The position numbers and the translations under genes are program-made. Under the pieces are notes generated by a model. That model had not been told where the DNA came from, searched no databases, and saw only the letters and a program-made list of their open reading frames with translations. Below are positions 19,429-29,764 of a stretch of DNA of 64,000 nt, in pieces. This stretch comes from Sulfurimonadaceae bacterium (GTDB taxonomy: Bacteria; Campylobacterota; Campylobacteria; Campylobacterales; Sulfurimonadaceae). Numbering within the stretch: the first letter of the stretch is position 1; each line of letters starts with the position of its first letter. Where the stretch lies: positions 17,523 through 81,522 of the forward strand of contig JAQUHB010000010.1 of assembly GCA_028683835.1 (NCBI GenBank), given 5' to 3'.

Positions 19429-20367
19429 GTGAGAGATAAGATTAGATTTAAACATTACAGCATTTCAACAGAAAAAACTTATGTTTTTTGGATAAAACAC
19501 TATATTTTTTTTCATCAGAAGCGACATCCTATAGATTTAGGTAAAAAAGAGATAGAAGATTTTTTAACTTTTTTGGCAGTGACCAAAAAAGTATCACCAA
19601 CAACACAGAATCAAGCTTTTAGTGCTTTGCTCTTTTTATACAGAGAAGTTTTAGGCGTTGATATCAGGACATGGAATGTTCAAGCTTTAAGGGCACAACA
19701 AAGAAAACACATTCCAGTAGTCCTTACTAAAGATGAAGTTCACAACATTATTTTGAATATGAATGGCATTTATCAGCTTATGGTCAAGTTTATGTACGGA
19801 TGCGGACTCAGAATGAGCGAGGTACAAAACATACGTATCAAAGATATAGATTTTGGTTTTGACAAAATCTATATATGGGATAGTAAGTCTTTAAAAGACA
19901 GAACTGTACCGCTTCCTCTTAAAATAAAAAATGAGCTAAAAATTCAAGTGGAAAAAGTAAAAGATCTTCATAAAAAAGACTTAGAAGATGGATATGGAAG
20001 TGTATATATCCCTTATGCGTTAGAGCGAAAATATCCTAATGCTAAATATGACACAAAATGGCAATACGTTTTTCCAATGAATAATATTTCTACTGATCCA
20101 AGAAGTGCTGAACAAAGGCGACACCATATTTTAGATGCTACTTTGAGTAGAAATATAAAAAGTGCTGTAGCAAAATCAAAAATAGATAAAAGAGTTACTT
20201 CCCATATTTTTAGGCACAGTTATGCTACTCATTTACTACAAGCTGGGATAGATTTAAGAAGTATTCAGGAATTATTGGGTCATAAAAGTGTTGAAACTAC
20301 GATGATATATACTCATGTAGTCTCAGAAATGAATAAATCCAAAGTTATCAGCCCTTTAGATTTCTAG
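19429..20367 (+). CDS. intI: Integron integrase (IntI family tyrosine recombinase)
   Basis: [45 protein letters not shown], IntI-specific segment [38 protein letters not shown], catalytic [39 protein letters not shown], end SPLDF. Confidence 0.95.
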   Translation: MRDKIRFKHYSISTEKTYVFWIKHYIFFHQKRHPIDLGKKEIEDFLTFLAVTKKVSPTTQNQAFSALLFLYREVLGVDIRTWNVQALRAQQRKHIPVVLTKDEVHNIILNMNGIYQLMVKFMYGCGLRMSEVQNIRIKDIDFGFDKIYIWDSKSLKDRTVPLPLKIKNELKIQVEKVKDLHKKDLEDGYGSVYIPYALERKYPNAKYDTKWQYVFPMNNISTDPRSAEQRRHHILDATLSRNIKSAVAKSKIDKRVTSHIFRHSYATHLLQAGIDLRSIQELLGHKSVETTMIYTHVVSEMNKSKVISPLDF

Positions 20368-20476
20368 ACTTTTTGCCTTGTTTTACAAGAGCTATGCCAA
20401 TGCCGATGAAGACAAAGATGATAGCAATGCTTTCAAAAACGAAGCTAAGTGTCACGGGCTGAGTGAAATCAGGCAT
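20348..20476 (-). CDS. Small membrane protein overlapping the ileS stop
   Basis: [45 protein letters not shown] overlaps the ileS TGA (ATGCCTGA); 3' end overlaps convergent intI. Confidence 0.5.
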   Translation of the reverse strand: MPDFTQPVTLSFVFESIAIIFVFIGIGIALVKQGKKSRNLKG

Positions 20477-23231
20477 TTACTACCTTTGCACAGCGTTCGC
20501 AGAGACACTCTTCGTTTGCGGCTTGAAATTTCCAGCATCTTGGGCATTTCACTCTAGAAGCTTTTATGACAACAAACTCATCGCCGTTTACACTAAAGTG
20601 ACCAAGCTCTTCGCCAGCTACATCGTTGTTGTTGAGGCTTGAAACCACAAACCAATCCTCAGCTTCTGTAGCATCCATAGAAAGAAGGATGCTAGAACTT
20701 GTAGAGATCTCCACCTCTAAAGTGCTTTTGATCTTTTTCTCTTTTTTCAGCGCATCTACCACTTCAAAGAAAGCGTCTCTTACTTTTAACATGTAAGCTT
20801 CATCAAATCCTGATTCGCTTACTTGTAAAGGTGCATATTCAAGGTCGAAGATATCTTGTGCATCGCCTTTTATGACTGCAGGAGCGTTTTCTAAAATCTC
20901 ATCTGCAGTGTAAGTAAGTATCGGTGCTACGAGTGTCAGCAATGATTTTGCGATCATCGCCAATGCGCTCTGGCTTGAACGTCTATGCATATCGTTTTTA
21001 TCATCACAGTAGAGTCTGTCTTTTGTAATGTCGATGTAGATACCGCTTAGGTCGTTTACGACGAAGTTGTTGAGTAAACTCATCGCTTGGACAAAGTTGT
21101 AATCTTGAAAGTTTTTCATCACATCTGCAAAGACTTTGCTTGCTTTTTCAAGTATCCATCTATCTAGGATTCCCATATCTTTGACATCTACAAGAGTCTC
21201 TAAATCATCGATGTTTGCGAGCATGATTCTAAATGTATTTCTTAGTTTGCGGTAGTTTTCTGCTATCTGTTTTAAGATATCATCAGAGATTTTGAGGTCG
21301 CTTTGATAGTCGCTTGATGCAACCCATAGACGAAGAATTTCAGAACCAAACTCTTTTAAGACTTTGTCTGGTGCGACGACGTTGCCTTTAGACTTACTCA
21401 TTTTCTCGCCCTTCGCATCGACGGTAAAACCGTGCGTAAGGACTGTTTTATATGGCGCTTTGTGTTGTACTGCGGCACTTAGGAAAAGTGAAGACTGGAA
21501 CCATCCGCGGTGTTGATCGCTACCTTCTAAGTAAATATCTGCAGGATATTCGCCGGCATCATAGTTACGAGATTTTAAAACTGCGTTCCAAGTAGAACCG
21601 CTGTCAAACCAAACGTCTAAGATATCTGTCACTTTTTCAAGTTCATCAGCTTTGTAAACGCATCCCGGATAGAGTAGTTCTGAGATATCCATAGAGTACC
21701 AAACGTCACTTCCCTGCTGCTCGAATATCATCGCGACAAAGTTCATCACTTTCTCGTCAAACACTACTTCGCCCGTAGCTTTTACTCTAAAAAATGCGAT
21801 AGGCACACCCCAGTCACGCTGACGAGAGATACACCAGTCAGGACGGTTTGCCACCATAGAGTTCAAACGGTTACGCCCAGTTTCAGGATAAAAAGCGGTC
21901 TTTGCCACTTCATCTGCTGCGATCTCTCTTAAAGTCTTGCCCTCACCCACAGGAGTTCCATCCACAGAGATAAACCACTGTTTTGTAGCTCTATAGATCA
22001 ATGGTGTATGACTTCTCCAACAGTGTGGATATGAGTGAGAAAAACGGCTTACATGTAAGACACTTTCACCCAACAATTCGATGATTGCTTCGTTTGATTT
22101 GAAGATATGTTTGCCTACGAAATCCTCTGCATTAGGAATCAATTCCAGTCCTACAACCGTTTCATCATAACATCCGGTTTCATCAACAGGCATGACTACT
22201 TCAAGATCATATTTGAGACCTACACGGTAGTCATCTTCACCGTGTCCCGGAGCTGTGTGAACCGCACCCGTACCATTTTCCATGAGTACGTGCTCGCCTA
22301 GAACTAATGTAGATTCTCTGCCATTTAAAGGATTCAGCGCTTTTAAATGCTCAAAAACAGGTGCATCAAAAGTTTGTGCTATCTCACCTTTGATAATCTC
22401 CGCTTTGTGAAGCGTTTCATACAGTTTGCTCGCAACTATATATCCATCAGTAGTAAGAACATACTGCTCATCAGGATTGATAGAGATACCTGTATTTGCA
22501 GGGATCGTCCAAGGAGTCGTTGTCCAGATAACAACTGCGGCTTTAGAGTTGATGCCCACTTTTGCTTTTGCATCATCACTGAGTTCAAACGCGATATAGA
22601 TAGAGTAATCCTCTTTATCTTGATACTCAACTTCAGCTTCAGCCAAAGCAGTTCTCTCAGCCCAGCTCCAAAAAACAGGTTTTGAGCGCTCGATAAGAAG
22701 CCCTTTTTTTGCTACTTCGCAGAGAGTTCTATAGATATTTGCTTCAAATTTATAGTCCATAGTGACATAAGGATTTTCCCAGTCAGCGATGATTCCAAGC
22801 TGTTTGAACTCACCGCGTTGGACATCTACAAAAGATGCCGCGTGCTCACGGCAAAGTTTTCTAATCTCTGAAGTTTCAAGCAACTCTTTTTTCTGTTTTC
22901 CGCCAAGTTTTTTCTCTACTTGCTGCTCGATCGGAAGTCCATGACAATCCCAGCCCGGAGTCAAACGCACAGATTTTCCTGCAAAATAGTTCTGTTTTAC
23001 TATGATATCTTTTAGTATTTTATTGAGTGCGTGACCGATGTGGATATTGCCGTTTGCATATGGAGGGCCATCATGAAGTGTAAAAGATTCTCTGCCCTTA
23101 CGTTTGTTTTTCATCTTTGTATAAACATCTTTTTCATACCAAGATGCGTATCTTATAGGCTCATTTTGCGGAAGATTTCCACGCATAGCAAAATTTGTTG
23201 TAGGTAAAAGAAGTGTATCTTTATAGTCCAT
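20469..23231 (-). CDS. ileS: Isoleucyl-tRNA synthetase
   Basis: [48 protein letters not shown]-terminal CPRCWKF zinc motif. Confidence 0.98.
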   Translation of the reverse strand: MDYKDTLLLPTTNFAMRGNLPQNEPIRYASWYEKDVYTKMKNKRKGRESFTLHDGPPYANGNIHIGHALNKILKDIIVKQNYFAGKSVRLTPGWDCHGLPIEQQVEKKLGGKQKKELLETSEIRKLCREHAASFVDVQRGEFKQLGIIADWENPYVTMDYKFEANIYRTLCEVAKKGLLIERSKPVFWSWAERTALAEAEVEYQDKEDYSIYIAFELSDDAKAKVGINSKAAVVIWTTTPWTIPANTGISINPDEQYVLTTDGYIVASKLYETLHKAEIIKGEIAQTFDAPVFEHLKALNPLNGRESTLVLGEHVLMENGTGAVHTAPGHGEDDYRVGLKYDLEVVMPVDETGCYDETVVGLELIPNAEDFVGKHIFKSNEAIIELLGESVLHVSRFSHSYPHCWRSHTPLIYRATKQWFISVDGTPVGEGKTLREIAADEVAKTAFYPETGRNRLNSMVANRPDWCISRQRDWGVPIAFFRVKATGEVVFDEKVMNFVAMIFEQQGSDVWYSMDISELLYPGCVYKADELEKVTDILDVWFDSGSTWNAVLKSRNYDAGEYPADIYLEGSDQHRGWFQSSLFLSAAVQHKAPYKTVLTHGFTVDAKGEKMSKSKGNVVAPDKVLKEFGSEILRLWVASSDYQSDLKISDDILKQIAENYRKLRNTFRIMLANIDDLETLVDVKDMGILDRWILEKASKVFADVMKNFQDYNFVQAMSLLNNFVVNDLSGIYIDITKDRLYCDDKNDMHRRSSQSALAMIAKSLLTLVAPILTYTADEILENAPAVIKGDAQDIFDLEYAPLQVSESGFDEAYMLKVRDAFFEVVDALKKEKKIKSTLEVEISTSSSILLSMDATEAEDWFVVSSLNNNDVAGEELGHFSVNGDEFVVIKASRVKCPRCWKFQAANEECLCERCAKVVNA

Positions 23232-23348
23232 TGAGGCCTCATTTATTAGAGTTTTTATTTATTTAAAAATTGTTGGATTATATCTTTAAAGTGTTTAAAA
23301 CCCACTGATGTGATATAATCCAGTAATGTTATTTTTGAAGGTTTATCT

Positions 23349-24443
23349 ATGAAATTCAATCTCCTATTTATCGGCAACAAGTTTTCAAACAACAGTTATT
23401 TAAAAAATTACATTCTTCGTGAGATAGATAAAAGAATTGCTTTTATTGACTCGATCACCTTTTTTCAAGAGAATGACAACTCACTTTTTTTGCATCTTGA
23501 ACGTGAATTATCATCTGAAGCAAAACTCCTTATTGTCACTACAAAACAAAACTTCAGTGTCGTCGGTAAACTTTTATGCACTGTCACGGCAGATAACCAA
23601 ATTCTCAAAGAAAATATGCTTTTACCGTCAAGATGTACGGTTTTTGAAGATCAGAGTTATCTTTTAAACTATGAAAATAGTATTATCAATGTCTTACATG
23701 TGGATGAACTTTGTGAGTTTCCGAGACTTTTGCTTGATGATGAGAACTCCAATGCGACTATCCATCTTTTCCGTGAAGATAGAGAAAGCGCAAAGGCGCT
23801 ACTCTCCCCTATCGCACAGACCAATGAAGTAAAGATAGAGTTTACGGATATTGTAGAAAACTGGTTGCAGATAGATATAACAAGCAGAAAGTATGGAAAT
23901 ATCACACAGTTTATCTCCTCGGCAAAACAGCTTTTAAGCTCCAAGATCATCGCGGCTTCCAATATTCCCGCATACATCATCGAAAAGCTCAATCACGCAC
24001 AAAGAAAAGTCACCTTTGCAGAGAGCTGTACAGGCGGATTACTCTCCTATATGTTTACAAAAGAGAGTGGCGCGTCAAATGTATTTGACGGCTCACTGAT
24101 CACTTATTCAAACGCACTCAAAGAAAATTGGCTTGCAGTAGATCATAATAACTTAGAGAGTTTTGGAGCTGTGAGTGCGGATGTGGTCCAAGAGATGAGC
24201 GAAGGTGCTCTCAACGTCAGCTATGCTAACTATTCTATTGCCATCAGTGGCATTGCTGGTCCAACGGGTAGCACAGAAGAAAAACCTGTAGGCACTGTCT
24301 ATATAAGTGCAAGAAGTAAAAAAAATGAAAAAACATATATGCTTTCACTTTCAGGAGACCGTAAATATATCCAAGAACAGAGTGCTTTATACGCTATAAA
24401 AATGTTACTTGAAATAGATAAAGAACTTTTTTTCGCAAATTGA
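23349..24443 (+). CDS. CinA-family protein (C-terminal nicotinamide-nucleotide amidase-like domain)
   Basis: VTFAESCTGGLLSYMFTKESGASNVFDGSLITYSNALKENWLAV...ISGIAGPTGSTEEKPVGTVYI. Confidence 0.88.
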   Translation: MKFNLLFIGNKFSNNSYLKNYILREIDKRIAFIDSITFFQENDNSLFLHLERELSSEAKLLIVTTKQNFSVVGKLLCTVTADNQILKENMLLPSRCTVFEDQSYLLNYENSIINVLHVDELCEFPRLLLDDENSNATIHLFREDRESAKALLSPIAQTNEVKIEFTDIVENWLQIDITSRKYGNITQFISSAKQLLSSKIIAASNIPAYIIEKLNHAQRKVTFAESCTGGLLSYMFTKESGASNVFDGSLITYSNALKENWLAVDHNNLESFGAVSADVVQEMSEGALNVSYANYSIAISGIAGPTGSTEEKPVGTVYISARSKKNEKTYMLSLSGDRKYIQEQSALYAIKMLLEIDKELFFAN

Positions 24444-24509
24444 GCGAAAAGCCTTGACAAAAAAAATCTATTTACATATAATTTCGCCCTCACAAGAAAG
24501 TGAGAAAAT

Positions 24510-24585
24510 GTCTCGTTAGCTCAGCTGGTAGAGCACGTCACTTTTAATGATGTGGCCGATGGTTCGAATCCATCACGGGACACCA
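24510..24585 (+). tRNA. tRNA-Lys (TTT)
   Basis: GTCTCGT...CTTTTAA anticodon loop...GGTTCGAATCC...ACGGGACACCA. Confidence 0.95.
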
Positions 24586-24599
24586 GTGACAATATAGGT

Positions 24600-24676
24600 G
24601 CAGCGGTAGTTCAGTTGGTTAGAATACCTGCCTGTCACGCAGGGGGTCGCGGGTTCGAGCCCCGTCCGCTGCGCCA
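24600..24676 (+). tRNA. tRNA-Asp (GTC), copy 1
   Basis: GCAGCGGTAGTTCAGTTGGTTAGAATACCTGCCTGTCACGCAGG...CCGCTGCGCCA. Confidence 0.95.
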
Positions 24677-24689
24677 CTTTAAAAATAAT

Positions 24690-24765
24690 GGGCGTTTAGC
24701 TCAGTTGGTAGAGCGCTACCCTTACAAGGTAGATGTCACAAGTTCGAGTCTTGTAATGCCCACCA
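24690..24765 (+). tRNA. tRNA-Val (TAC), copy 1
   Basis: GGGCGTTTAGCTCAGTTGG...CTACCCTTACAAGGTAG...AATGCCCACCA. Confidence 0.95.
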
Positions 24766-24794
24766 TTATTTATACGCCTTTTGTTTATGAAAGT

Positions 24795-24870
24795 GACCCT
24801 TTCGTCTAGTGGCCAAGGACACTATCACTTCATGGTAGGAACAGAGGTTCAAATCCTTTAGGGGTCGCCA
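24795..24870 (+). tRNA. tRNA-Glu (TTC)
   Basis: GACCCTTTCGTCTAGTGGCCAAGGACACTATCACTTCATGGTAG...AGGGGTCGCCA. Confidence 0.94.
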
Positions 24871-24895
24871 TTATGGTGTTGTATCCTTTTTTAAA

Positions 24896-24971
24896 GGGCG
24901 TTTAGCTCAGTTGGTAGAGCGCTACCCTTACAAGGTAGATGTCACAAGTTCGAGTCTTGTAATGCCCACCA
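24896..24971 (+). tRNA. tRNA-Val (TAC), copy 2
   Basis: Sequence reads identical to 24690-24765. Confidence 0.95.
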
Positions 24972-25131
24972 TTTACATTTTATTTGTACGCAAAACGAAC
25001 AAAGTCCGTTTAGCTGCGTTAACACTATGTTTTCTTCGGTAGAAAGCCAATAGCACTTACGCTATTTTTACTGAATTGAGGTTAGTATTAACGTAGTTAT
25101 TATGTAAGTCGTATACTATGAGATCCTATTA

Positions 25132-25208
25132 GCAGCGGTAGTTCAGTTGGTTAGAATACCTGCCTGTCACGCAGGGGGTCGCGGGTTCGAGCCCCGTCCG
25201 CTGCGCCA
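25132..25208 (+). tRNA. tRNA-Asp (GTC), copy 2
   Basis: Sequence reads identical to 24600-24676. Confidence 0.95.
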
Positions 25209-25312
25209 CCACTTCTTTCTTCAAAATAAACTTAAATTTTCGAATAATTTAAAATAACAAAAGCCTTTTTTCGATAAGATATACTCTATACTTCAATAAT
25301 TACAGGTGTTCT

Positions 25313-27229
25313 ATGGATGTTAAAAAATTAAAACTTGCGACGATGTTTTCTCTTCTTTTTGCTACTGCATTCATCTCTATTTCTGCTATCTTTTACTATT
25401 ATGGTTATGTTAAACAAAAAGAGTCTTTAACTATCAATCTTAAATCACAAGCTACTTCTGTTCTAAATTTTGCAGATGTTCTCCTTGAATCAAGAAATCA
25501 AAAATTTTTCAGTAATGAATCTACTGAAACACCTCAAATCATCCAAAATGAAGTGTTTGACAAATTTACAGCACTCTCTGGTGGAAAAGTCTTTTTTAAA
25601 GAAGCTTCTAAAACTCCTACGAATGAAAAAAATAAAGCGACTCAGTATGAATCAGATCTTATAGATGCCTTTCAAAAAGACAAAAATTTAAAAGAAATAG
25701 AAAAAAATGTATTTGATGCAGATAAAGAGTATTACCTTTTATCTCGTCCTATTATTGCCGAAGATAAATGTAAAATGTGCCATCCGACTTGGACCGCTGG
25801 TAATGTTATCGCTATAGAAGATGTAAGAATTGATCTTAATGACTTTAAAACAGCCATCAAAGAAAATATTTTCTTAACGATTCTTACAGGTATTATCAAT
25901 ATTGTCATTATCCTGCTTTTAACACACTATCTTTTCAATAAATTTGTTTCATCACGTATCAACAAACTTTTAAGCGTTATACTCAGAGTAGAAAAAGGAA
26001 ACTTTATCATTCAAGATATTGTAAAAGATGAGCTTGACAATAAAGAAGATACAAAAAATGAGATAGATATGCTTTTTACACACCTCAACCAAATGGTCTC
26101 TACTTTAAAACCTGTTATAGAAAATGTTGTCAATGAAAGCAAGCACATGGCCTTTAATGCAAGTTACGGTTATGTAAAAATAGATCAAACAAATGCGCAT
26201 GTTCTTGCACAGCACAATTCTCTAAACAGCTCCAAAGAGAAGCTCCATGAGATTTTACAAGATAATAAAGTGATGCAAACAACCTTATCAAGCATGTTCA
26301 CAAGTTCAGACCATTCAAAAAAGGTTGTACAGACCAGTCAGTTAGAAGTTGCTAAAAACCTCACTCAAGGTTCAAAAGCGATAGAATCTATGGAAAATAC
26401 AACTACAACAGTTCAAGATCTCAAAATATTTTCTCAAGAGATCTCAAAAATGATGGATATTATCTCCGATATTGCTGATGAGACGAATCTTATCTCACTC
26501 AATGCTGCCATAGAAGCAGCTCGTGCTGGAGTCCATGGAAGAAGCTTTGCAGTTGTTGCTGACAAAATACGAGAACTTGCGGAAGTATCACAAAAAAATG
26601 CAGATGACATAGGACAAGTCTTAAAGAAAATTGATAATCAAATAGACAATGTCACAAAAAGTGCTTTAACTTCTAAAACAAGTGTGACTTCGCTCGTTGA
26701 GAGCTCAACAATTATCGATCAAAATTTTGAAGAGATCAAAAATAGCTTTGATCTTATCTCAAAATATTTAGTAGAATTTAATAGACAATTCAATGAAGAA
26801 TCTGTGATGCTTCATCACATGGAAAAAGAGCTAGAGCATGTTGAAGAAGCAAGTAAAGTACTTGTAAAAAATGCCGACGATTCTAAAATTATTATGAAAG
26901 ATACAGCAGATAAGAGTGCTTCGTTAAAATCTTTGGCAGATGGATTTGAAGTAGTTTTAAACAATAGAGCCGCAAAACGAAGTGTTATTACACCGCCGTT
27001 ACAAGCACAAGATGAACATAAAAACCTTGTTTATATCTTTGATTACTCAGAAAATGGAGTTTCATTTTATGATGCAACAACTGATATACTCAAAAGAAAA
27101 ATCGGTGAGAGACTCACTCTTAGGCCAAGAGAAGTACTTGACAATAAGTCTGAGCTAAGATGTGAAATCATGCATGTAAGCCAAGAGGTTCTTGATGGGA
27201 TTTACTTTTATGGCGCAAGATTGATCTAG
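25313..27229 (+). CDS. Methyl-accepting chemotaxis-like protein with periplasmic CxxCH sensor domain and C-terminal PilZ-like segment
   Basis: CKMCHPTW in a Tll0287/DUF3365-like sensor between two TMs; MCP hairpin ISDIADETNLISLNAAIEAARAGVHGRSFAVVADKIRELAE. Confidence 0.88.
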   Translation: MDVKKLKLATMFSLLFATAFISISAIFYYYGYVKQKESLTINLKSQATSVLNFADVLLESRNQKFFSNESTETPQIIQNEVFDKFTALSGGKVFFKEASKTPTNEKNKATQYESDLIDAFQKDKNLKEIEKNVFDADKEYYLLSRPIIAEDKCKMCHPTWTAGNVIAIEDVRIDLNDFKTAIKENIFLTILTGIINIVIILLLTHYLFNKFVSSRINKLLSVILRVEKGNFIIQDIVKDELDNKEDTKNEIDMLFTHLNQMVSTLKPVIENVVNESKHMAFNASYGYVKIDQTNAHVLAQHNSLNSSKEKLHEILQDNKVMQTTLSSMFTSSDHSKKVVQTSQLEVAKNLTQGSKAIESMENTTTTVQDLKIFSQEISKMMDIISDIADETNLISLNAAIEAARAGVHGRSFAVVADKIRELAEVSQKNADDIGQVLKKIDNQIDNVTKSALTSKTSVTSLVESSTIIDQNFEEIKNSFDLISKYLVEFNRQFNEESVMLHHMEKELEHVEEASKVLVKNADDSKIIMKDTADKSASLKSLADGFEVVLNNRAAKRSVITPPLQAQDEHKNLVYIFDYSENGVSFYDATTDILKRKIGERLTLRPREVLDNKSELRCEIMHVSQEVLDGIYFYGARLI

Positions 27230-27336
27230 TCCCATGAAGATTTTTATTTTTCTAGCGGGGTCTGAAAGAGTAGAACGATATGTCTAAAGTTAAATCTATT
27301 GTAATCGTCGAGATATCATTAAAAAATGGGTAAGTT

Positions 27337-27882
27337 ATGTTTACATTTTTAAACAAATTATTTAAAAAAAAGGAAGAAGTAACCACTAGCTTTCCTTTAA
27401 ATATTGAAAAACTCTTGAAAAAATGTAAAACTTTACCTGATTATATTAAGCTCTTAGAACTGACTGTCGACACTTGTTATGAACTATTTGAAAATCAATT
27501 TGTTTATCAAAATAAACATAAAGTATCTATTGTAGTTGCTATTATCTTTGCAAAATTTAGCCAAACAGAGATCTTTAACAAAGAAGAAGAGCAACTTCAT
27601 TTTAATCTTATATTTATCATTTTAAATAGACTTGAAATTGCAAGTGATAATATGCAGTTTAAAGAGTTTCAAAGCGCTATGATATATATTGATGATGCTC
27701 TTGCTGAAGTAAATATCAACGATCATAATGCAAATTTTTTCATCTCTAACGCATATGCCAGCTATCTGTATCCATATACAGATCTTTATAAACTAACTCG
27801 AGAAGCACTCTTGATCAATGACTTTTTTACACCTATACAGATCTTAGCAGAAAACCAAAAAAAGTTTTTTTCAAAATACTGA
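27337..27882 (+). CDS. Hypothetical protein
   Basis: 181-aa ORF in an otherwise empty interval. Confidence 0.6.
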   Translation: MFTFLNKLFKKKEEVTTSFPLNIEKLLKKCKTLPDYIKLLELTVDTCYELFENQFVYQNKHKVSIVVAIIFAKFSQTEIFNKEEEQLHFNLIFIILNRLEIASDNMQFKEFQSAMIYIDDALAEVNINDHNANFFISNAYASYLYPYTDLYKLTREALLINDFFTPIQILAENQKKFFSKY

Positions 27883-27923
27883 TACTTTAAATTTTTCACT
27901 CTTTTATATTGAGTTACAGCTAG

Positions 27924-29690
27924 TTAGATCAACTGATTTTTTAAAAACTCCATATAGTGTCCCTCTTCAAGTTGTAACTCTTCATGTGTTCCGCTTTGGA
28001 CTATCTTCCCGCCATCAAGCACATATATCTTATCTGCATTTTTAACGGTGCTTAGGCGATGTGCAATAGTGATGACAGTTTTTTCTTCTAAAAGCGGTGT
28101 AATAGCCGTATAAAGCTTTGCTTCTGTATGAACATCAAGCGCTGAAGTGGATTCATCAAAGATCACAATGCTCGGATCTGAAAGTATCATCCTTGCAATA
28201 CTTATACGCTGTCTTTGTCCGCCTGAAAGACGGATACCGTGATGGCCGACTATGGTATCAAGTCCCAAAGGCATAGTATCTACCATATCTTTTAACTGCG
28301 CGATAGAGAGTGCTCTAAATATCTCTTCATCACTTATCTCTTCGCCCATCGTGATATTAAAACGTAAAGTGGAATTAAAAAGTATCGGCATCTGCAACAC
28401 TAAAAATACTTTCTTCCTTAAAGAGCTTTTATCAAGTTCTTCAACTCTTATACCGTTACAAGTAAAGCTACCAGCATCTTTTTCATAGAATCCTGATATC
28501 ACTTGAGCCAGAGTTGTCTTTCCGCTTCCACTCGCACCGATAAGCGCTATTTTAGAACCTGATGGAATATCAAAAGAGATATCTTCGAGAATTTTTTTAT
28601 CTGCATTGTATGAAAATCCAAGATTTTTAAGAGAGATATCTACATGCAGACCATCAAGTTTTTTGTCTGAACTTGCTTCTGTTTTAAGAGAAAGAATTTT
28701 ATTGAGACGTTTTATCGCCGCCATCGCTGACGCATACGAGTATTGCATCGACAAAATATCTTGCACAGGCGTCATAATAAACCATATATAGCCAAACATT
28801 GCAAACATCATCCCGATACTGAGATTACTATATGCCACAAGTAAAAGTCCACTCGCGCGTAAAAGTTCAAAAACAATCAAAAATATCGTGTATGAAAATC
28901 GCTCATACGCGACACTTTTATAGCCATACGCATTGGAAGTTTTTTGAATATTATTTGCCAAAATGACAGCTTTAGAGAAAAAATAGTTCTCTTTATTACT
29001 CGCTTTTATCTGCCCGTAAAGTTCTAAAGTCTCGCCAACACTCTCTTGAAACTTCTCTATTGATTCATTTTCATCTTTTTTTAGCTCCCCAACACTCTTG
29101 GACATCTTTTTACTCACAAGCATGATAAGCGGCTGGATAACAAGAATCATAAGACCCAAAATAGGATTAATCGTAATCATTACAACACCCACAGCTATAA
29201 GTGTTAATACAGAGGAAACAAATTTACTGACACTTGTGATAATAAAACTATCCAACGTGTTCACATCAGTGATCAGATTGGCTGTGATTGCTCCACTTCC
29301 GAGTGTTTCATACTCATTCATAGACGCGATTTTAAGATGATCTATAAGTCGTTTGCGTATCATAAACGTAACATATTTGGATATTTTTGTAAATATCTTT
29401 GTGATGACAATGCCTAGTACAAAATAGATAAGCCGTAAAAAGATCACAGCCAAAGTAACAAGTCCGATGTAGTAAAACGCACTTCCGCTGCCGAAGAGCC
29501 ACTCTATCGTATGCACGATATAAGAAGGTTTGTGAAGTAAAACCTCATCAACCATTATGGGAAGCATAAGAGGGATAGGTACGCTGATAAGTATGACAAT
29601 AACAGTAATAATCTGCCCGTAGATAAGAGCAGATTTTTTATGCAACATGAGTTTAAAAATGGATTTAAGAGTTATGGGTTCATTATTCAT
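27924..29690 (-). CDS. ABC transporter, fused permease/ATPase
   Basis: GASGSGKTTLAQVISGFYEKDAG, RLSGGQRQRISIARMILSDPSIVIFDESTSALD, TIAHRLSTV. Confidence 0.93.
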   Translation of the reverse strand: MNNEPITLKSIFKLMLHKKSALIYGQIITVIVILISVPIPLMLPIMVDEVLLHKPSYIVHTIEWLFGSGSAFYYIGLVTLAVIFLRLIYFVLGIVITKIFTKISKYVTFMIRKRLIDHLKIASMNEYETLGSGAITANLITDVNTLDSFIITSVSKFVSSVLTLIAVGVVMITINPILGLMILVIQPLIMLVSKKMSKSVGELKKDENESIEKFQESVGETLELYGQIKASNKENYFFSKAVILANNIQKTSNAYGYKSVAYERFSYTIFLIVFELLRASGLLLVAYSNLSIGMMFAMFGYIWFIMTPVQDILSMQYSYASAMAAIKRLNKILSLKTEASSDKKLDGLHVDISLKNLGFSYNADKKILEDISFDIPSGSKIALIGASGSGKTTLAQVISGFYEKDAGSFTCNGIRVEELDKSSLRKKVFLVLQMPILFNSTLRFNITMGEEISDEEIFRALSIAQLKDMVDTMPLGLDTIVGHHGIRLSGGQRQRISIARMILSDPSIVIFDESTSALDVHTEAKLYTAITPLLEEKTVITIAHRLSTVKNADKIYVLDGGKIVQSGTHEELQLEEGHYMEFLKNQLI

Positions 29691-29764
29691 GACGCAATTA
29701 TAACCCTTCCATGTAAAATCTGCTTCTTTAGTGTAAAATTAGAGAAACAATTTAAAAGAGTATT

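Noticed and set aside
22107-22685. Plus-strand ORFs opposite ileS
   Set aside because: Antisense to a clearly conserved synthetase; no recognisable motifs.
24552-24809. 85-aa ORF over tRNA genes
   Set aside because: Overlaps three tRNAs; spurious.
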